Shown piece by piece: positions 42,111-50,872 of a stretch of DNA of 52,955 nt. The first letter of the stretch is position 1; every line of letters begins with the position of its first letter. The notes below the pieces were generated by a model. The model was not told the origin of the DNA, ran no database searches, and was given only the letters and a program-made list of their open reading frames with translations. Position numbers and translations under genes: made by a program. Origin of the DNA: a virus; the IMG/VR virus record IMGVR_UViG_3300050166_000081, positions 1-52,955 of that record. The stretch is one strand, 5' to 3'.

Positions 42111-43565
42111 ATGAAAAAGTACTTTTTTTTATTGCTATTCACAGCAATTTCTTTCGCTCAAACAACAGGAGTAACAAAACTTAAGATTACATCAAATCCT
42201 GAAAAAACAGCCGCTACTCGTGTAATGGTTCAAGATGCTACAACTGGTGAGGTTGGGTATGTAGATAAAACCACGATTTCCCAATCAATAAAAACCACCA
42301 AAACAGTTCGCAACCAAACAGGCTCAACTTTAACTAAAGGAACGGTGGTATACCAAAGCGGAGTGTCAGGGGGTAAATTATTAGTAGCTAAGGCGCTTGC
42401 ATCGGTTAGGTTCATGAGCGAGACTACACTTGGTATTGTAGAAAATGATATACCTAATAATACTGATGGGAATGTAGTTACATCAGGCACATTTACAGGC
42501 TTCAATACGGCTAGTTTTTTTGAAAACTCAACTCTTTATTTGTCGGACGTTACAGCAGGCACTGTTACGGCTACAAAGCCTTCTTCTCCTAGTTATGGTA
42601 TTAGTTTAGGCGTTGTAACGGCTGTTGGAACAACTGGAAGCATTGATATTAGAATAGGTAGCGCTATCGTCAGTAAGTTAGATGTAGGCTTAAGTAATGT
42701 AGACAATACTACTGATGCAAACAAACCTATTTCAACAGCTACACAAACAGCTTTGAATTTAAAAGCTAATGATAGCGAGGTAGCTAAATTAGCAGGAAAT
42801 CAGATTATAACTGGTAGTAAAGAATTTGCAAACGACATCACAGTTAATGGCTTAATTATTGGGCGGGGACATAATAATGTTTTAGGAAATTCTGTGTTTG
42901 GATTCAATGCATTAATGAACAATACTACTGGAAGTGCAAATATAGCTATTGGTTTTTCTTCTTTGTATTACAATGCTTCTGGGGATTCTAATTTAGCCAT
43001 AGGTCCTGGCGCTCTTTTTTCAAACACTTTAGGGTCTGTAAATGTGGCAATAGGAAATGCAAGCCTTTCTAATAACATTTCGGGAAATTCAAATGTTGCA
43101 ATAGGACCATCATCATTAGGTAATAATCAATATGGTTATGGAAATATAGCTATAGGTGAGGCTTCTGGTACAGATTCAGTAGCTAATATTACTAATCAAA
43201 ATAGTCAAATAGTAATGGGAAATAACAGTCATACAAATGCCTACATTAAGATTGGATGGACTGTAACTTCGGATGCTCGAGATAAAACAAATTTCGCTCC
43301 AGTTCCTTACGGTTTATCCTTTGTTAATTCTTTACAGCCCATAAAATACCAATTCAAAAAATCAAGAACAGATAGTACGCCTGTAGGGGATATTAAGTAC
43401 GGATTCAAGGCACAAGATATATTGGCGCTTGAGGGAGCTAATCCTGTTATAATTGATGCGAAAGACCCAAATAATCTGAAGTACACAGAATCAAACATGA
43501 TTCCGGTGCTTGTTAAGGCTATTCAAGAACTATCAGCACAAGTCGAACTTTTAAAATTGAAGTAA
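42111..43565 (+). CDS. Tail fibre with signal peptide, head repeats and S74 chaperone domain
   Basis: A 484-residue protein. It begins with what looks like a true signal peptide (MKKYFFLLLFTAISFAQ), unexpected in a virion protein. Residues about 255-370 contain trimeric-autotransporter-like head repeats (GSANIAIG, GSVNVAIG, GNSNVAIG, GYGNIAIG). The C-terminal part from about 386 (SDARDKTNF...YGFKAQDIL...MIPVLVKAIQELSAQV) is a peptidase S74 intramolecular chaperone that cuts itself off after trimer folding. Probably derived from a host surface protein; may be a fibre or exported. Confidence 0.85.
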   Translation: MKKYFFLLLFTAISFAQTTGVTKLKITSNPEKTAATRVMVQDATTGEVGYVDKTTISQSIKTTKTVRNQTGSTLTKGTVVYQSGVSGGKLLVAKALASVRFMSETTLGIVENDIPNNTDGNVVTSGTFTGFNTASFFENSTLYLSDVTAGTVTATKPSSPSYGISLGVVTAVGTTGSIDIRIGSAIVSKLDVGLSNVDNTTDANKPISTATQTALNLKANDSEVAKLAGNQIITGSKEFANDITVNGLIIGRGHNNVLGNSVFGFNALMNNTTGSANIAIGFSSLYYNASGDSNLAIGPGALFSNTLGSVNVAIGNASLSNNISGNSNVAIGPSSLGNNQYGYGNIAIGEASGTDSVANITNQNSQIVMGNNSHTNAYIKIGWTVTSDARDKTNFAPVPYGLSFVNSLQPIKYQFKKSRTDSTPVGDIKYGFKAQDILALEGANPVIIDAKDPNNLKYTESNMIPVLVKAIQELSAQVELLKLK

Positions 43566-43566
43566 G

Positions 43567-43932
43567 ATGATTTGCGGAAACGATGAATTAAGACTTCCTG
43601 ATCATAAGAAAGGAACTACTTGGGATGGTATATCATTGGCTTTTTCAAATAAAGAAGAAGGCAATGTTAAGACGCCTATGGATGTAAGCGCTATTGAAGT
43701 GGTAGGTAAGCTAATTAAAGGTCGCCTAGGCTCGACAGCTTTGGAAATGTCAACGGATAATGGTGCTATCGTGATGGGTGATACTGAAAATCCTACAGCA
43801 ACTAACATCATTAGTTTTCTGCCACGCATAATTAATCTTCCGGCTTATGACTATACGTTTGAAATCAAGATTTATTATCCTGACGGCACAAATTATCCAT
43901 TTCCTAAGATTTTTTGGAATATAACTGATTAA
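43567..43932 (+). CDS. Baseplate-type protein, BppU N-terminal-like
   Basis: A 121-residue protein. The end (LPAYDYTFEIKIYYPDG...YPFPKIFWNITD) resembles the BppU N-terminal immunoglobulin-like domain of baseplate upper proteins. One base after the fibre gene. Confidence 0.6.
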   Translation: MICGNDELRLPDHKKGTTWDGISLAFSNKEEGNVKTPMDVSAIEVVGKLIKGRLGSTALEMSTDNGAIVMGDTENPTATNIISFLPRIINLPAYDYTFEIKIYYPDGTNYPFPKIFWNITD

Positions 43933-43936
43933 AAAA

Positions 43937-44158
43937 ATGGAAGTAGTAATCAATCAAACCATTAAAAAAATAGACGTTCAGCTTACTTCTAATCCTAAGC
44001 GGTTCGAAGTAGTAGTATCTTCTAATAAAGTGGATATCGTAGTGGAAATGTCCACATTAGGCAAACAAGGGTTGCCTGGCAAAAATGCTGACCTATCCAT
44101 TCTAGGCAATTATGAACGCGACTTTGCACAAGATTTTTTAATAGCACTTAATACTTAA
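43937..44158 (+). CDS. Small fibre protein with collagen-like piece
   Basis: A 73-residue protein: beta-rich half, then GKQGLPGKNAD, a short collagen-like segment, and a C-terminal GNYERDFAQDFLIALNT. The last motif is shared with the next gene product, suggesting a common trimer or docking element. Confidence 0.6.
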   Translation: MEVVINQTIKKIDVQLTSNPKRFEVVVSSNKVDIVVEMSTLGKQGLPGKNADLSILGNYERDFAQDFLIALNT

Positions 44159-44163
44159 GAATT

Positions 44164-44670
44164 ATGACACACGAAGAAAGAATAGTAGCCTTAGCGGTTC
44201 AAGCGGCTAATACGATCAAAGCAGTAAATGCAAAAATTGGCAATATCGCTAATTTATCTACTGTTGATAAAACAAGCATTGTTGCAGCTCTAAACGAGTT
44301 GAAATCGAACATCATTGCGTTACCAGCTCCAAGCTCGGTAATTGATGATGCCACTCCAGCCTTAAACAAAACATATAGCTCAACTAAAATCACTTCGTTG
44401 ATTACAACGGCAGTAGCTAATCTAATCAATGGAGCTGGTAGTGACAGTGATACCTTGAAAGAGCTAGCCGATAAGATTGTGGCTTTGGCGCAAACGGATA
44501 CTGGTTTAGTTTCAGTTGCATTGGCGCAGTCTTTCACAGACGTGCAAAAAGCACAGGCACGAACAAATATAGGCGCTGCATCGGCTACCGATTTAGCTGC
44601 TTTAGCGACTAACATTGGCAATACAGATAGAGACTTTGTAGCCGATTTTAACACTGCTTATTTAAGCTGA
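44164..44670 (+). CDS. Fibre protein with helical repeats
   Basis: A 168-residue Ala/Thr-rich protein like fibre shafts: IANLSTVDKTSIVAALNELK, AVANLINGAGSDSDTLKELADKI, AQARTNIGAAS, all common in tail-fibre proteins. Ends GNTDRDFVADFNTAYLS, cognate to the end of the preceding protein. Structural component of the fibre. Confidence 0.75.
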   Translation: MTHEERIVALAVQAANTIKAVNAKIGNIANLSTVDKTSIVAALNELKSNIIALPAPSSVIDDATPALNKTYSSTKITSLITTAVANLINGAGSDSDTLKELADKIVALAQTDTGLVSVALAQSFTDVQKAQARTNIGAASATDLAALATNIGNTDRDFVADFNTAYLS

Positions 44671-44671
44671 A

Positions 44672-44971
44672 ATGAGTTTAGAAACTAGAATATCGTTAGT
44701 TATCAGTCACATCGCTACGTTGATGAAAGCGATGGCTGTTTCTATTGACAAAAAAGCCAATAAAGAAAACTGGTTTACGCTAGTTTCAGGCTTTTCGTCA
44801 ATTGAAAAACTGCCAGACATTGCTACTGGAAGAGTGGCAAAATACACCTATCCAGGTGGGGGTGTTCGCTATCGATTCATTGCAAACGATAAAAGCGAAG
44901 ATAGTTTCTATACTACATTCCAAAACGGAGTATTAACTGGGCTTACTGCGACCAAAAAAATAATATTGTAG
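44672..44971 (+). CDS. Fibre-region protein
   Basis: A 99-residue protein with a helical start (ETRISLVISHIATLMKAMAVSIDKKANKENW), similar in style to starts of the neighbouring fibre proteins, and a Tyr-rich beta end. Starts one base after the previous stop. Confidence 0.6.
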   Translation: MSLETRISLVISHIATLMKAMAVSIDKKANKENWFTLVSGFSSIEKLPDIATGRVAKYTYPGGGVRYRFIANDKSEDSFYTTFQNGVLTGLTATKKIIL

Positions 44972-44972
44972 G

Positions 44973-47312
44973 ATGGCATATACTATTTCAGGATCAATAA
45001 TTACACAGTCTGGGCAAACGAGCTCTACTCGCGACACACCAGCTACTCTTTCGACTTGGGCGGCTGCAAATGGGTTGTCAGCTAATGTTTTTTTGACAGG
45101 GAGACAACTTACTATCCAAGGAAACTATAGACTTCACATTAATGGTTTTTACGACGATACGGGGTATGTAAACAATATAGCATCTGGTTCAAGAATTCGA
45201 TTTGGAGATTCTTGCGACTGGTTGAGTGGTGAACAAGTACATCAATCATCGTCTAATGTTTCAGGATTTCAGGGTATATCAGTCAAGGGAGCTAAGTGGA
45301 TATGCAACTCATGGACAGTAGATGAAAGCATAAATCTTGGAAATGCAGGCAAACTTCGCTGGTATGGTGTGGATATAAATTCTGATAGAAATATAGCTAT
45401 AGGATCAGATACACGTTCTGATCTTATTTTTTCTGGAACAAGTTTGGACGCTCAGTTTTTTGATTGCTTTTTTGTGCCAAGAGGGAATCACCGTTTGACT
45501 GGAAATGCAAATGTAAAAGCAACTGGTTGTTTTTTCGGATTTGGTCCGTTTTATTTTAATGGCGATTTGCAAGGGTTTATTAATAATACCATTGGTAGTT
45601 ATGTAACAAATGAAGTTCGTTGTAATATCGACAACGGAAGAACTATGAAAGGTGCTACATTGAAGTTTCCATTGACAACGACAAACTGGGTATTAAATCT
45701 TGGTGCCACAACCGATATCCGAACCTATCAAGATTTAGGCTTACCATCTACTTTAAATTACGCTGGAGTAGTGGGATATCAAGGTGGAATTGTTAATCTT
45801 ACTCGTAGCTTTTCTTTGCCTATTGTAAAAGCGGAATCCCCAACAACAGCTATTACCACTGCGACTTTATACAGGCAAGAACTTGGCTTATTAGTTTCTT
45901 ATCCATCTGCAAGTCTTCCAGCAACGATGCTAGCATATACTTGGAAATGGACGAATTCTGATTTTTCTTTTAGAGTTGCTCAAGTAACTGAAGATAGACG
46001 CTCATGTAATTATTTTATTGTCGATTATGCAAGAAGCATTGTCACAGGTCAGATAGATGTTTCTAACGGACCGTTTACTGGAAAGGCATTCATGCCGATT
46101 GATAGCTCAATCACCCAATCAAATCAAACAACAGTAGCAGCTTATACATCTTGCGAAACGCCACAAAAAGCATACGATCTGTCAAAGTTGTGGATGGTAA
46201 ATAATTATGCAGGTCAAACAGAGCCAAGCATTTCAAGAACTGGTAATACAATCGCAACGACGAAAAATGTTGTCATAGACCCAACAGCAAGCGCAGCCTA
46301 TTCAGAAAATGCAACAACTATAACACTTAAGGCTACTGCTTTTGCTGGTTCTATAACTGCTCCTAGCGTATCGTTAGTTAATGGTGCAAGTGTTTCTGAT
46401 AATGTGATTATAATAGGCAATCTAGTCTACAACACGAACACTGATATAGTAGTTACATTGACCAATTGCACGATTTCAGGAACAGTTAGCAACTTAGGAA
46501 CTGGAAATGTTAAGTTGAATCTTGTTAACTCAATCGTTAATACTGGTACTCGTGTTGTAGCCCAATTCCCAATCACGATTACAGATGCGGGTAATAATCT
46601 ATTTTCAACGCAAATATGGGTGTACAACGGTGCCGGAAATATCGTAGAGGACACAGGTTTCCAAAGCTTAATTCAATCCAAAACAGTCTATATGCCAGTG
46701 GGTGGAAGTCTGCGAGTGTATAGCCAAGCGTATGGCTACCAATCCAAAATAACCAATACATCGGCTACAAATCCGACTTTGGTAATCACGCACATACCTG
46801 AGACCTTAGTAGATACTAGCTTGCCAACAGCCACTAGAAACACAGTAGCTGGTTATTTTTCATCTATAGTTGAAAATTCATTGTTGTACGTAGAAGTGGA
46901 TACTGATTTGGCAAACTATACCCCTACCGAGGTGTTGAACGCAATGCACTACTTCATCGTATCGAATGGTGGTAATTTTGCAGCGCTTTCATTGCTAGCC
47001 AACACTGTTGGAAGCGTTCAGCTTATTGATGGTGGTTTTCGGGTTTATTCGGCATTTTTTAAAGGTCGTGCAAAGTCAAATCTTAATGCTACCAATACAC
47101 CTTCATTATACATAACATTGCCGCTATACATTGAAGATGCCAGTGGTGTAGCTGGAAATCAGGTTATGGTGCGCAATGCCAACGGAATCGATGTGCATTC
47201 GGCGCTATGGTCTAAGGCTACGGCTAACATCTCACAAAACGATAAGGACAGTATTGCAAGCACCACTTGGAGCCACGACAAACGAACACTAAATGACGCT
47301 CTTTTTGAATAA
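44973..47312 (+). CDS. Large tail spike or fibre, predicted beta-helix
   Basis: A 779-residue beta-rich protein with many Asn/Gly/Ser turns spaced as in right-handed beta-helices (about 40-270 and 400-560). The end (VAGNQVMVRNANGIDVHSALWSKATANI) is a likely docking domain. Largest protein of the fibre unit; receptor binding or polysaccharide depolymerase is the likely role. No lyase motif seen. Confidence 0.7.
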   Translation: MAYTISGSIITQSGQTSSTRDTPATLSTWAAANGLSANVFLTGRQLTIQGNYRLHINGFYDDTGYVNNIASGSRIRFGDSCDWLSGEQVHQSSSNVSGFQGISVKGAKWICNSWTVDESINLGNAGKLRWYGVDINSDRNIAIGSDTRSDLIFSGTSLDAQFFDCFFVPRGNHRLTGNANVKATGCFFGFGPFYFNGDLQGFINNTIGSYVTNEVRCNIDNGRTMKGATLKFPLTTTNWVLNLGATTDIRTYQDLGLPSTLNYAGVVGYQGGIVNLTRSFSLPIVKAESPTTAITTATLYRQELGLLVSYPSASLPATMLAYTWKWTNSDFSFRVAQVTEDRRSCNYFIVDYARSIVTGQIDVSNGPFTGKAFMPIDSSITQSNQTTVAAYTSCETPQKAYDLSKLWMVNNYAGQTEPSISRTGNTIATTKNVVIDPTASAAYSENATTITLKATAFAGSITAPSVSLVNGASVSDNVIIIGNLVYNTNTDIVVTLTNCTISGTVSNLGTGNVKLNLVNSIVNTGTRVVAQFPITITDAGNNLFSTQIWVYNGAGNIVEDTGFQSLIQSKTVYMPVGGSLRVYSQAYGYQSKITNTSATNPTLVITHIPETLVDTSLPTATRNTVAGYFSSIVENSLLYVEVDTDLANYTPTEVLNAMHYFIVSNGGNFAALSLLANTVGSVQLIDGGFRVYSAFFKGRAKSNLNATNTPSLYITLPLYIEDASGVAGNQVMVRNANGIDVHSALWSKATANISQNDKDSIASTTWSHDKRTLNDALFE

Positions 47313-47327
47313 CAAATAATTATAATT

Positions 47328-47504
47328 ATGAAAAATGAAATTCCACGCAGAAACAGACTGGACTTAAATACTCCAGCAGAAAAAGCCATCCACGATGCAA
47401 TGCAAGAGGTTGAAAAAGTAGGTGCAGACCCAAAGCTAACCGATGTGGTTGTAATGCTAGTTAAAGCAAAAGAATTGCTTTCTGACTATGTTGATGGCAA
47501 GTAA
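47328..47504 (+). CDS. Small conserved helical protein
   Basis: A 58-residue protein, MKNEIPRRNRLDLNTPAEKA and onward to VEKVGADPKLTDVVVMLVKAKELLSDYVDGK: a helical hairpin. Proteins of this form are frequent between fibre and lysis genes of Bacteroidota phages. Function unknown. Confidence 0.62.
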   Translation: MKNEIPRRNRLDLNTPAEKAIHDAMQEVEKVGADPKLTDVVVMLVKAKELLSDYVDGK

Positions 47505-47549
47505 TTTAAGTATTAATATTAATCGGCGAATGCCACAAATACTATAAAA

Positions 47550-47822
47550 ATGAACGAATATTTAATTTACAAAATTTTTACAACGGCACTGATCGCTTCT
47601 ATTTTGATTTATTGGAAGTTGAAATCGAAATCGTCAGACACATCTTATTCCCAGCCCAAAGAAACCGATGACGGTAAATTTGCCATCCCAAAACCCGCCG
47701 ATGAAGATATGGAAGGAATAGACTGTGAGGAAATTAGAACGGATCCAAAATTTAAGGAAAATGCACAATCGTTATCAGCAAGAATTCCCGACCCGAAAGG
47801 AACGCCTACAGTTCGTCCTTAG
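47550..47822 (+). CDS. Membrane-anchored acidic protein
   Basis: A 90-residue protein with one N-terminal transmembrane helix (IYKIFTTALIASILIYWKLK) and a long acidic, Pro-rich tail. Overlaps the next gene by 62 bases in another frame. Lysis-region accessory. Confidence 0.6.
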   Translation: MNEYLIYKIFTTALIASILIYWKLKSKSSDTSYSQPKETDDGKFAIPKPADEDMEGIDCEEIRTDPKFKENAQSLSARIPDPKGTPTVRP

Positions 47823-48384
47823 TCGAATTTCCTTGATTATTTCAGTATTGATATTATTATTTTCAAGCACAATTGCAAATTATAATACTACCGTAAATGA
47901 GGCTTGGATAATTTGGAAGAATCTGAACTACTTCAATTACGTGATTATTTTTTGGGCATTACATAAAGAAGTAATTGAAAAAATTGGAAAAACGGGTTAT
48001 AAAATTGTCGTCAGCTTATTAGTCAATTATTTTATAGATCAATATTTTGAACTGAAAGGCTGGAGTTGGAATGATTTAATAACCGTAGGGTTTATAGTAG
48101 TAGAATTAATTTTTAAAAATAAAAAACACATGAGAACACTTAAAAAATTAGTAGCAAAGCATTGGGCATTGATTGGATTAATCGCTGCCTTTATAGTAGA
48201 TCACTCATTTGATATTTTGAAAAATTCGGGCTTATCACTTACCGAAGTTGATATAATCAAAGGATTAGGAGTGATTGTGGTAGGGTATTTATGGAACCCT
48301 AAAAAAAGTTCGCTAAAGAGCTTGAGCGCTACCTCTGCAATTGAAAAAGGCAATGGTGCCGTAATCCCAAGAAAAGGCTTGTAA
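47761..48384 (+). CDS. Multi-span membrane protein, holin candidate
   Basis: A 207-residue protein with about five hydrophobic segments: ISLIISVLILLFSSTIANY, YFNYVIIFWAL, a mid segment at LITVGFIVVELIF, then after an internal Met (48130) WALIGLIAAFIVDHSFDIL and IKGLGVIVVGYLW. The internal start could make a separate short holin-like product of about 84 residues. ATG at 47761 preferred over GTG 47725. Located before the endolysin. Confidence 0.62.
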   Translation: MHNRYQQEFPTRKERLQFVLSRISLIISVLILLFSSTIANYNTTVNEAWIIWKNLNYFNYVIIFWALHKEVIEKIGKTGYKIVVSLLVNYFIDQYFELKGWSWNDLITVGFIVVELIFKNKKHMRTLKKLVAKHWALIGLIAAFIVDHSFDILKNSGLSLTEVDIIKGLGVIVVGYLWNPKKSSLKSLSATSAIEKGNGAVIPRKGL

Positions 48385-48385
48385 G

Positions 48386-48700
48386 ATGAAGTATAGCGAA
48401 ATTCCTTTAGTGCTTTTAATGCTGTTTACTTTGTTGTATACGGCTGTTGGAGATCAAGATAGTGAGGTTTGGTCTGGGCTTTATTTTTTCGTTAATTATC
48501 TTACGCAGCTATGGCTGTTTAACGACTACAAAAATAAAATTATCAGAATTGGAGGGATTTCGCTAAACATTTCAATTTTAATTTACGTGGTGTTAAAATA
48601 TTTTCTTCAACTAGAAGTGATGTTGTATTACACCTTTATTCCTTTTATTATTTGTTTAATCACATTAATACGTTACGACTATGTCACACATAAGCGATAG
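48386..48700 (+). CDS. Four-span membrane protein of the lysis region
   Basis: A 104-residue protein with four hydrophobic segments (VLLMLFTLLYTAV, LYFFVNYLTQLWLF, LNISILIYVVLKYFL, YYTFIPFIICLITLI). Holin or antiholin candidate; one base after the preceding gene and overlapping the next by 20 bases. Confidence 0.6.
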   Translation: MKYSEIPLVLLMLFTLLYTAVGDQDSEVWSGLYFFVNYLTQLWLFNDYKNKIIRIGGISLNISILIYVVLKYFLQLEVMLYYTFIPFIICLITLIRYDYVTHKR

Positions 48701-48860
48701 ACTTTACAATTTTGTTACCTACGGATTTACTGTTAGTGGCATAGCGATTTCATTCGGAGATATAAAAAGCTTTATACTATTTATTGGTGGTATTATACTG
48801 CTTTCATTACAAATCCGTCTCCATTTGATCAAGATAAAAAAAGAAAAAGAAAATAAATAG
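48681..48860 (+). CDS. Two-span small membrane protein, holin-like
   Basis: A 59-residue protein (MSHISDRLYNFVTYGFTVSG...) with two hydrophobic segments and a Lys-rich tail (IKIKKEKENK), a common holin form. Its ATG lies in the preceding gene and its stop is two bases before the endolysin ATG, good evidence for translation. Confidence 0.6.
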   Translation: MSHISDRLYNFVTYGFTVSGIAISFGDIKSFILFIGGIILLSLQIRLHLIKIKKEKENK

Positions 48861-48862
48861 AT

Positions 48863-49387
48863 ATGATATCAAAAGAGAATTATAAGTTACTAGCCTTAGA
48901 TTTTGGATTGCCAATATCATCCATTAAGGCTATTGATGAAGTTGAAAGTAGCGGAGAGGGATTTGACCCATCTACAGGAAAAATTAAGATTCAGTTCGAG
49001 CCAAGTTGGTTCAAGAAATTAGCAAAAATTTTAATTCCTAATGGTGTAGAGAATCAAGCTAAAGAATGGCTTGCTTTCAATAAAGCCTATGCGAAAAATC
49101 CGCAGAAAGCAATGGAAAGCACTTCTATTGGGCGTATGCAGGTTATGGGGCTGCATTGGAAGCGACTAGGCTTCAAGTCAGTTGATGCCATGTGGGATTT
49201 TGCAAAGAAGTCCGAAGCAAATCAGCTATGGTTGGGACTAAAGTTCATCCAAACAGATAAACGGCTTTTTAAGGCTGTTTTGGCTAAGGACTGGAAAACC
49301 GTTGCATACCTATATAACGGATCACTTTACTGGCAGAAAAAATACGATGTTAAACTAGCGCAAGCTGAAATAAAAAATAGATCATGA
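48863..49387 (+). CDS. Endolysin, N-acetylmuramidase (DUF3380 type)
   Basis: A 174-residue lysozyme. IKAIDEVESSGEGFD contains the catalytic Glu of the DUF3380 muramidase family, with IKIQFEPSWF, TSIGRMQVMGLHWKRLGF and VAYLYNGSLYWQKKYD matching the rest. No signal peptide, so it depends on the holin. Cleaves the glycan backbone of peptidoglycan. Confidence 0.88.
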   Translation: MISKENYKLLALDFGLPISSIKAIDEVESSGEGFDPSTGKIKIQFEPSWFKKLAKILIPNGVENQAKEWLAFNKAYAKNPQKAMESTSIGRMQVMGLHWKRLGFKSVDAMWDFAKKSEANQLWLGLKFIQTDKRLFKAVLAKDWKTVAYLYNGSLYWQKKYDVKLAQAEIKNRS

Positions 49388-50058
49388 ACACACAAACAAA
49401 ACAAATCGACTGGGTAAAGGTATTTTCAATTGTAACTGCGATAGTATTTGCTTTCCTTTGGTTAAAAGGATGCACGAGTTCAAATCCTGAACCGCAAATC
49501 GCAAAGGTTGAAGTAACAGTTCCTGAAGTGCAAGGAAAATTTGCAGCTCAAAAACCTATTAATACTCCAATTGTAAAGTGGTCAAATTCGACAACTTTGA
49601 AAAGCAAATCTAATTTGCCAAAAAATGAAAATACATATTTTGACAAGTATAAAAAAACAATAGTTCAAAATGAGCCTATTGTAGTTAATTCAGAAATTAA
49701 ATCTGATTCAATTGTAAAAAAGCCTTGCGAGCAACAGCTCAATAATTTTTCAACAAAATTCGAAGACGAAAACCTAGAGTTAAATCTTGAAGGAGTAGTC
49801 CAGGGAGAGGTAAAGGAGATCACTCCGAGTTATAAGATCAAGGAAAGAAAGATTGAAACTGCCGTTAAAGAAAAACAAGTGGCCTTTAGAATGCTTGGAG
49901 GGGTAGAAGTAGGGAATACGCTTGTTTTAGATAAGTTCGCAGTCAAAGCAAATCTAATGTTTCAAAATAAAAAAGGGAATATATTTTCGGCTTCTATGGA
50001 TACAAATAAAGCAATTTGGGTAGGGTATAGTGCTAGTATTTTTAGTATAAAACGCTAG
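49384..50058 (+). CDS. Inner-membrane-anchored periplasmic protein, possible Rz-like spanin
   Basis: A 224-residue protein overlapping the endolysin by four bases. One N-terminal transmembrane helix (VFSIVTAIVFAFLWLKGC), then a periplasmic Lys/Glu-rich part and a beta-rich C terminus (FRMLGGVEVGNTLVLDKFAVKANLMF). Resembles proteins after the lysis genes of Bacteroidota phages (possibly the DUF6808 group). Spanin role by position. Confidence 0.6.
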   Translation: MNTQTKQIDWVKVFSIVTAIVFAFLWLKGCTSSNPEPQIAKVEVTVPEVQGKFAAQKPINTPIVKWSNSTTLKSKSNLPKNENTYFDKYKKTIVQNEPIVVNSEIKSDSIVKKPCEQQLNNFSTKFEDENLELNLEGVVQGEVKEITPSYKIKERKIETAVKEKQVAFRMLGGVEVGNTLVLDKFAVKANLMFQNKKGNIFSASMDTNKAIWVGYSASIFSIKR

Positions 50059-50142
50059 GCCACGCATAGAGTAATTATTTAAATTTGAATATAAAAACTT
50101 TATACTTTTTATTTAGATTTTGTATAAATAACATTTTTTGAG

Positions 50143-50182
50143 TTGTTCGAGAACAATTATAGAGTATGTTACTTTATATTTG
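50143..50182 (+). promoter_or_regulatory. Promoter with palindromic operator
   Basis: TTGTTC (50143-50148) and GAACAA (50151-50156) form an inverted repeat; TATATTTG (50175-50182) is a perfect -7 box 18 bases beyond it, and the ATG is at 50226. The palindrome sits near the -33 position, so it is probably the site of a regulator. The stretch 50059-50142 is AT-rich without genes. Confidence 0.58.
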
Positions 50183-50225
50183 TTTCAAAATTAGAACCAA
50201 ATCATTACCTAAAATTAAAAAAGCA

Positions 50226-50435
50226 ATGGGACAAAACACGCTAAATGGACACATTATACTTCAGCCTAAGGGGGATGTATATTTGGGCTTTATAGCTCAA
50301 TATCCAGCAATTTGTGCTCAAGGAGACACAATTGATCAAGTAAAAGATAAGCTGAAAAAATTCGCGAAAAAATATTTCGATTACATGAGTAATAGTAGTA
50401 TTGATGCTAAAAATACTGAATTAGTTGCCTTTTAA
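50226..50435 (+). CDS. HicB-like small protein
   Basis: A 69-residue protein; YLGFIAQYPAICAQGDTIDQVKDKLKKFA follows the HicB antitoxin pattern (partially degraded RNase H fold), but it is short and no HicA toxin is adjacent. ATG at 50226 chosen, since an upstream TTG at 50166 lies before the -7 box. Expressed from its own promoter. Confidence 0.6.
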   Translation: MGQNTLNGHIILQPKGDVYLGFIAQYPAICAQGDTIDQVKDKLKKFAKKYFDYMSNSSIDAKNTELVAF

Positions 50436-50438
50436 AAT

Positions 50439-50681
50439 ATGACTTTTGAGAATTTATCAGAGCATATTAGTGAAGAAGGTTGTAGTATGTTAGAGTTAGA
50501 TACAGATTTATTTTTAGCAAGTAACTGTATAAATGGAAAACAATGTCTAATAGAAAGATTAGATTATTATGGAATTGTTACTTTATGCCATTATATTTTA
50601 GAATTAAATGTTGATGTGCCTGAAGAGATTGAAGATATTTATCAGGTTTACTCCAATGCGAGAAACAAAGATTTAAACTAA
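50439..50681 (+). CDS. Hypothetical partner of the HicB-like protein
   Basis: An 80-residue acidic protein (ENLSEHISEEGCSMLELD...), three bases after the HicB-like gene. Not HicA-like: no conserved His motif. Could be a toxin, inhibitor or unrelated. Confidence 0.55.
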   Translation: MTFENLSEHISEEGCSMLELDTDLFLASNCINGKQCLIERLDYYGIVTLCHYILELNVDVPEEIEDIYQVYSNARNKDLN

Positions 50682-50704
50682 ACCACTCACCGAGTGGTTT
50701 TTTT
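50680..50704 (+). terminator. Terminator of the HicB-like unit
   Basis: AAACCACTC (50680-50688) and GAGTGGTTT (50692-50700), 3-base loop, with T-tract to 50704. It overlaps the preceding stop codon. Confidence 0.88.
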
Positions 50705-50769
50705 ATGCCTTGTAAAGCCCTATAAAATAAGGGAAAGTGAAAATAATTTAAAAATAATTACTTTTTTAT

Positions 50770-50801
50770 TTGCTTTGTATATCATAAATGATATATATTT
50801 G
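50770..50801 (+). promoter_or_regulatory. Promoter overlapped by a perfect palindrome
   Basis: TTG (50770-50772) and TATATTTG (50794-50801), 21 bases apart, form a good Bacteroidota promoter. TATATCAT (50778-50785) and ATGATATA (50788-50795) make a perfect 8+8 inverted repeat reaching into the -7 box. Likely operator of the XRE regulator encoded in this operon. Confidence 0.65.
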
Positions 50802-50872
50802 TTCTCAGATAACAAGGAAGTTATCACAAACTTTAAAAGAGGCGGCAACTCGTTAATACGGCAAAAAATAAA

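Noticed and set aside
44199-44654. Minus-strand open frame opposite the fibre repeat gene
   Set aside because: Complement of Ala/Thr-rich repeats on the coding strand.
42111-47312. Diversity-generating retroelement in the fibre region
   Set aside because: No reverse transcriptase and no template or variable repeat pair seen.
47328-47504. Anti-CBASS (Acb2-type) protein
   Set aside because: A small helical hairpin size suggests it, but no sequence motif supports the match.
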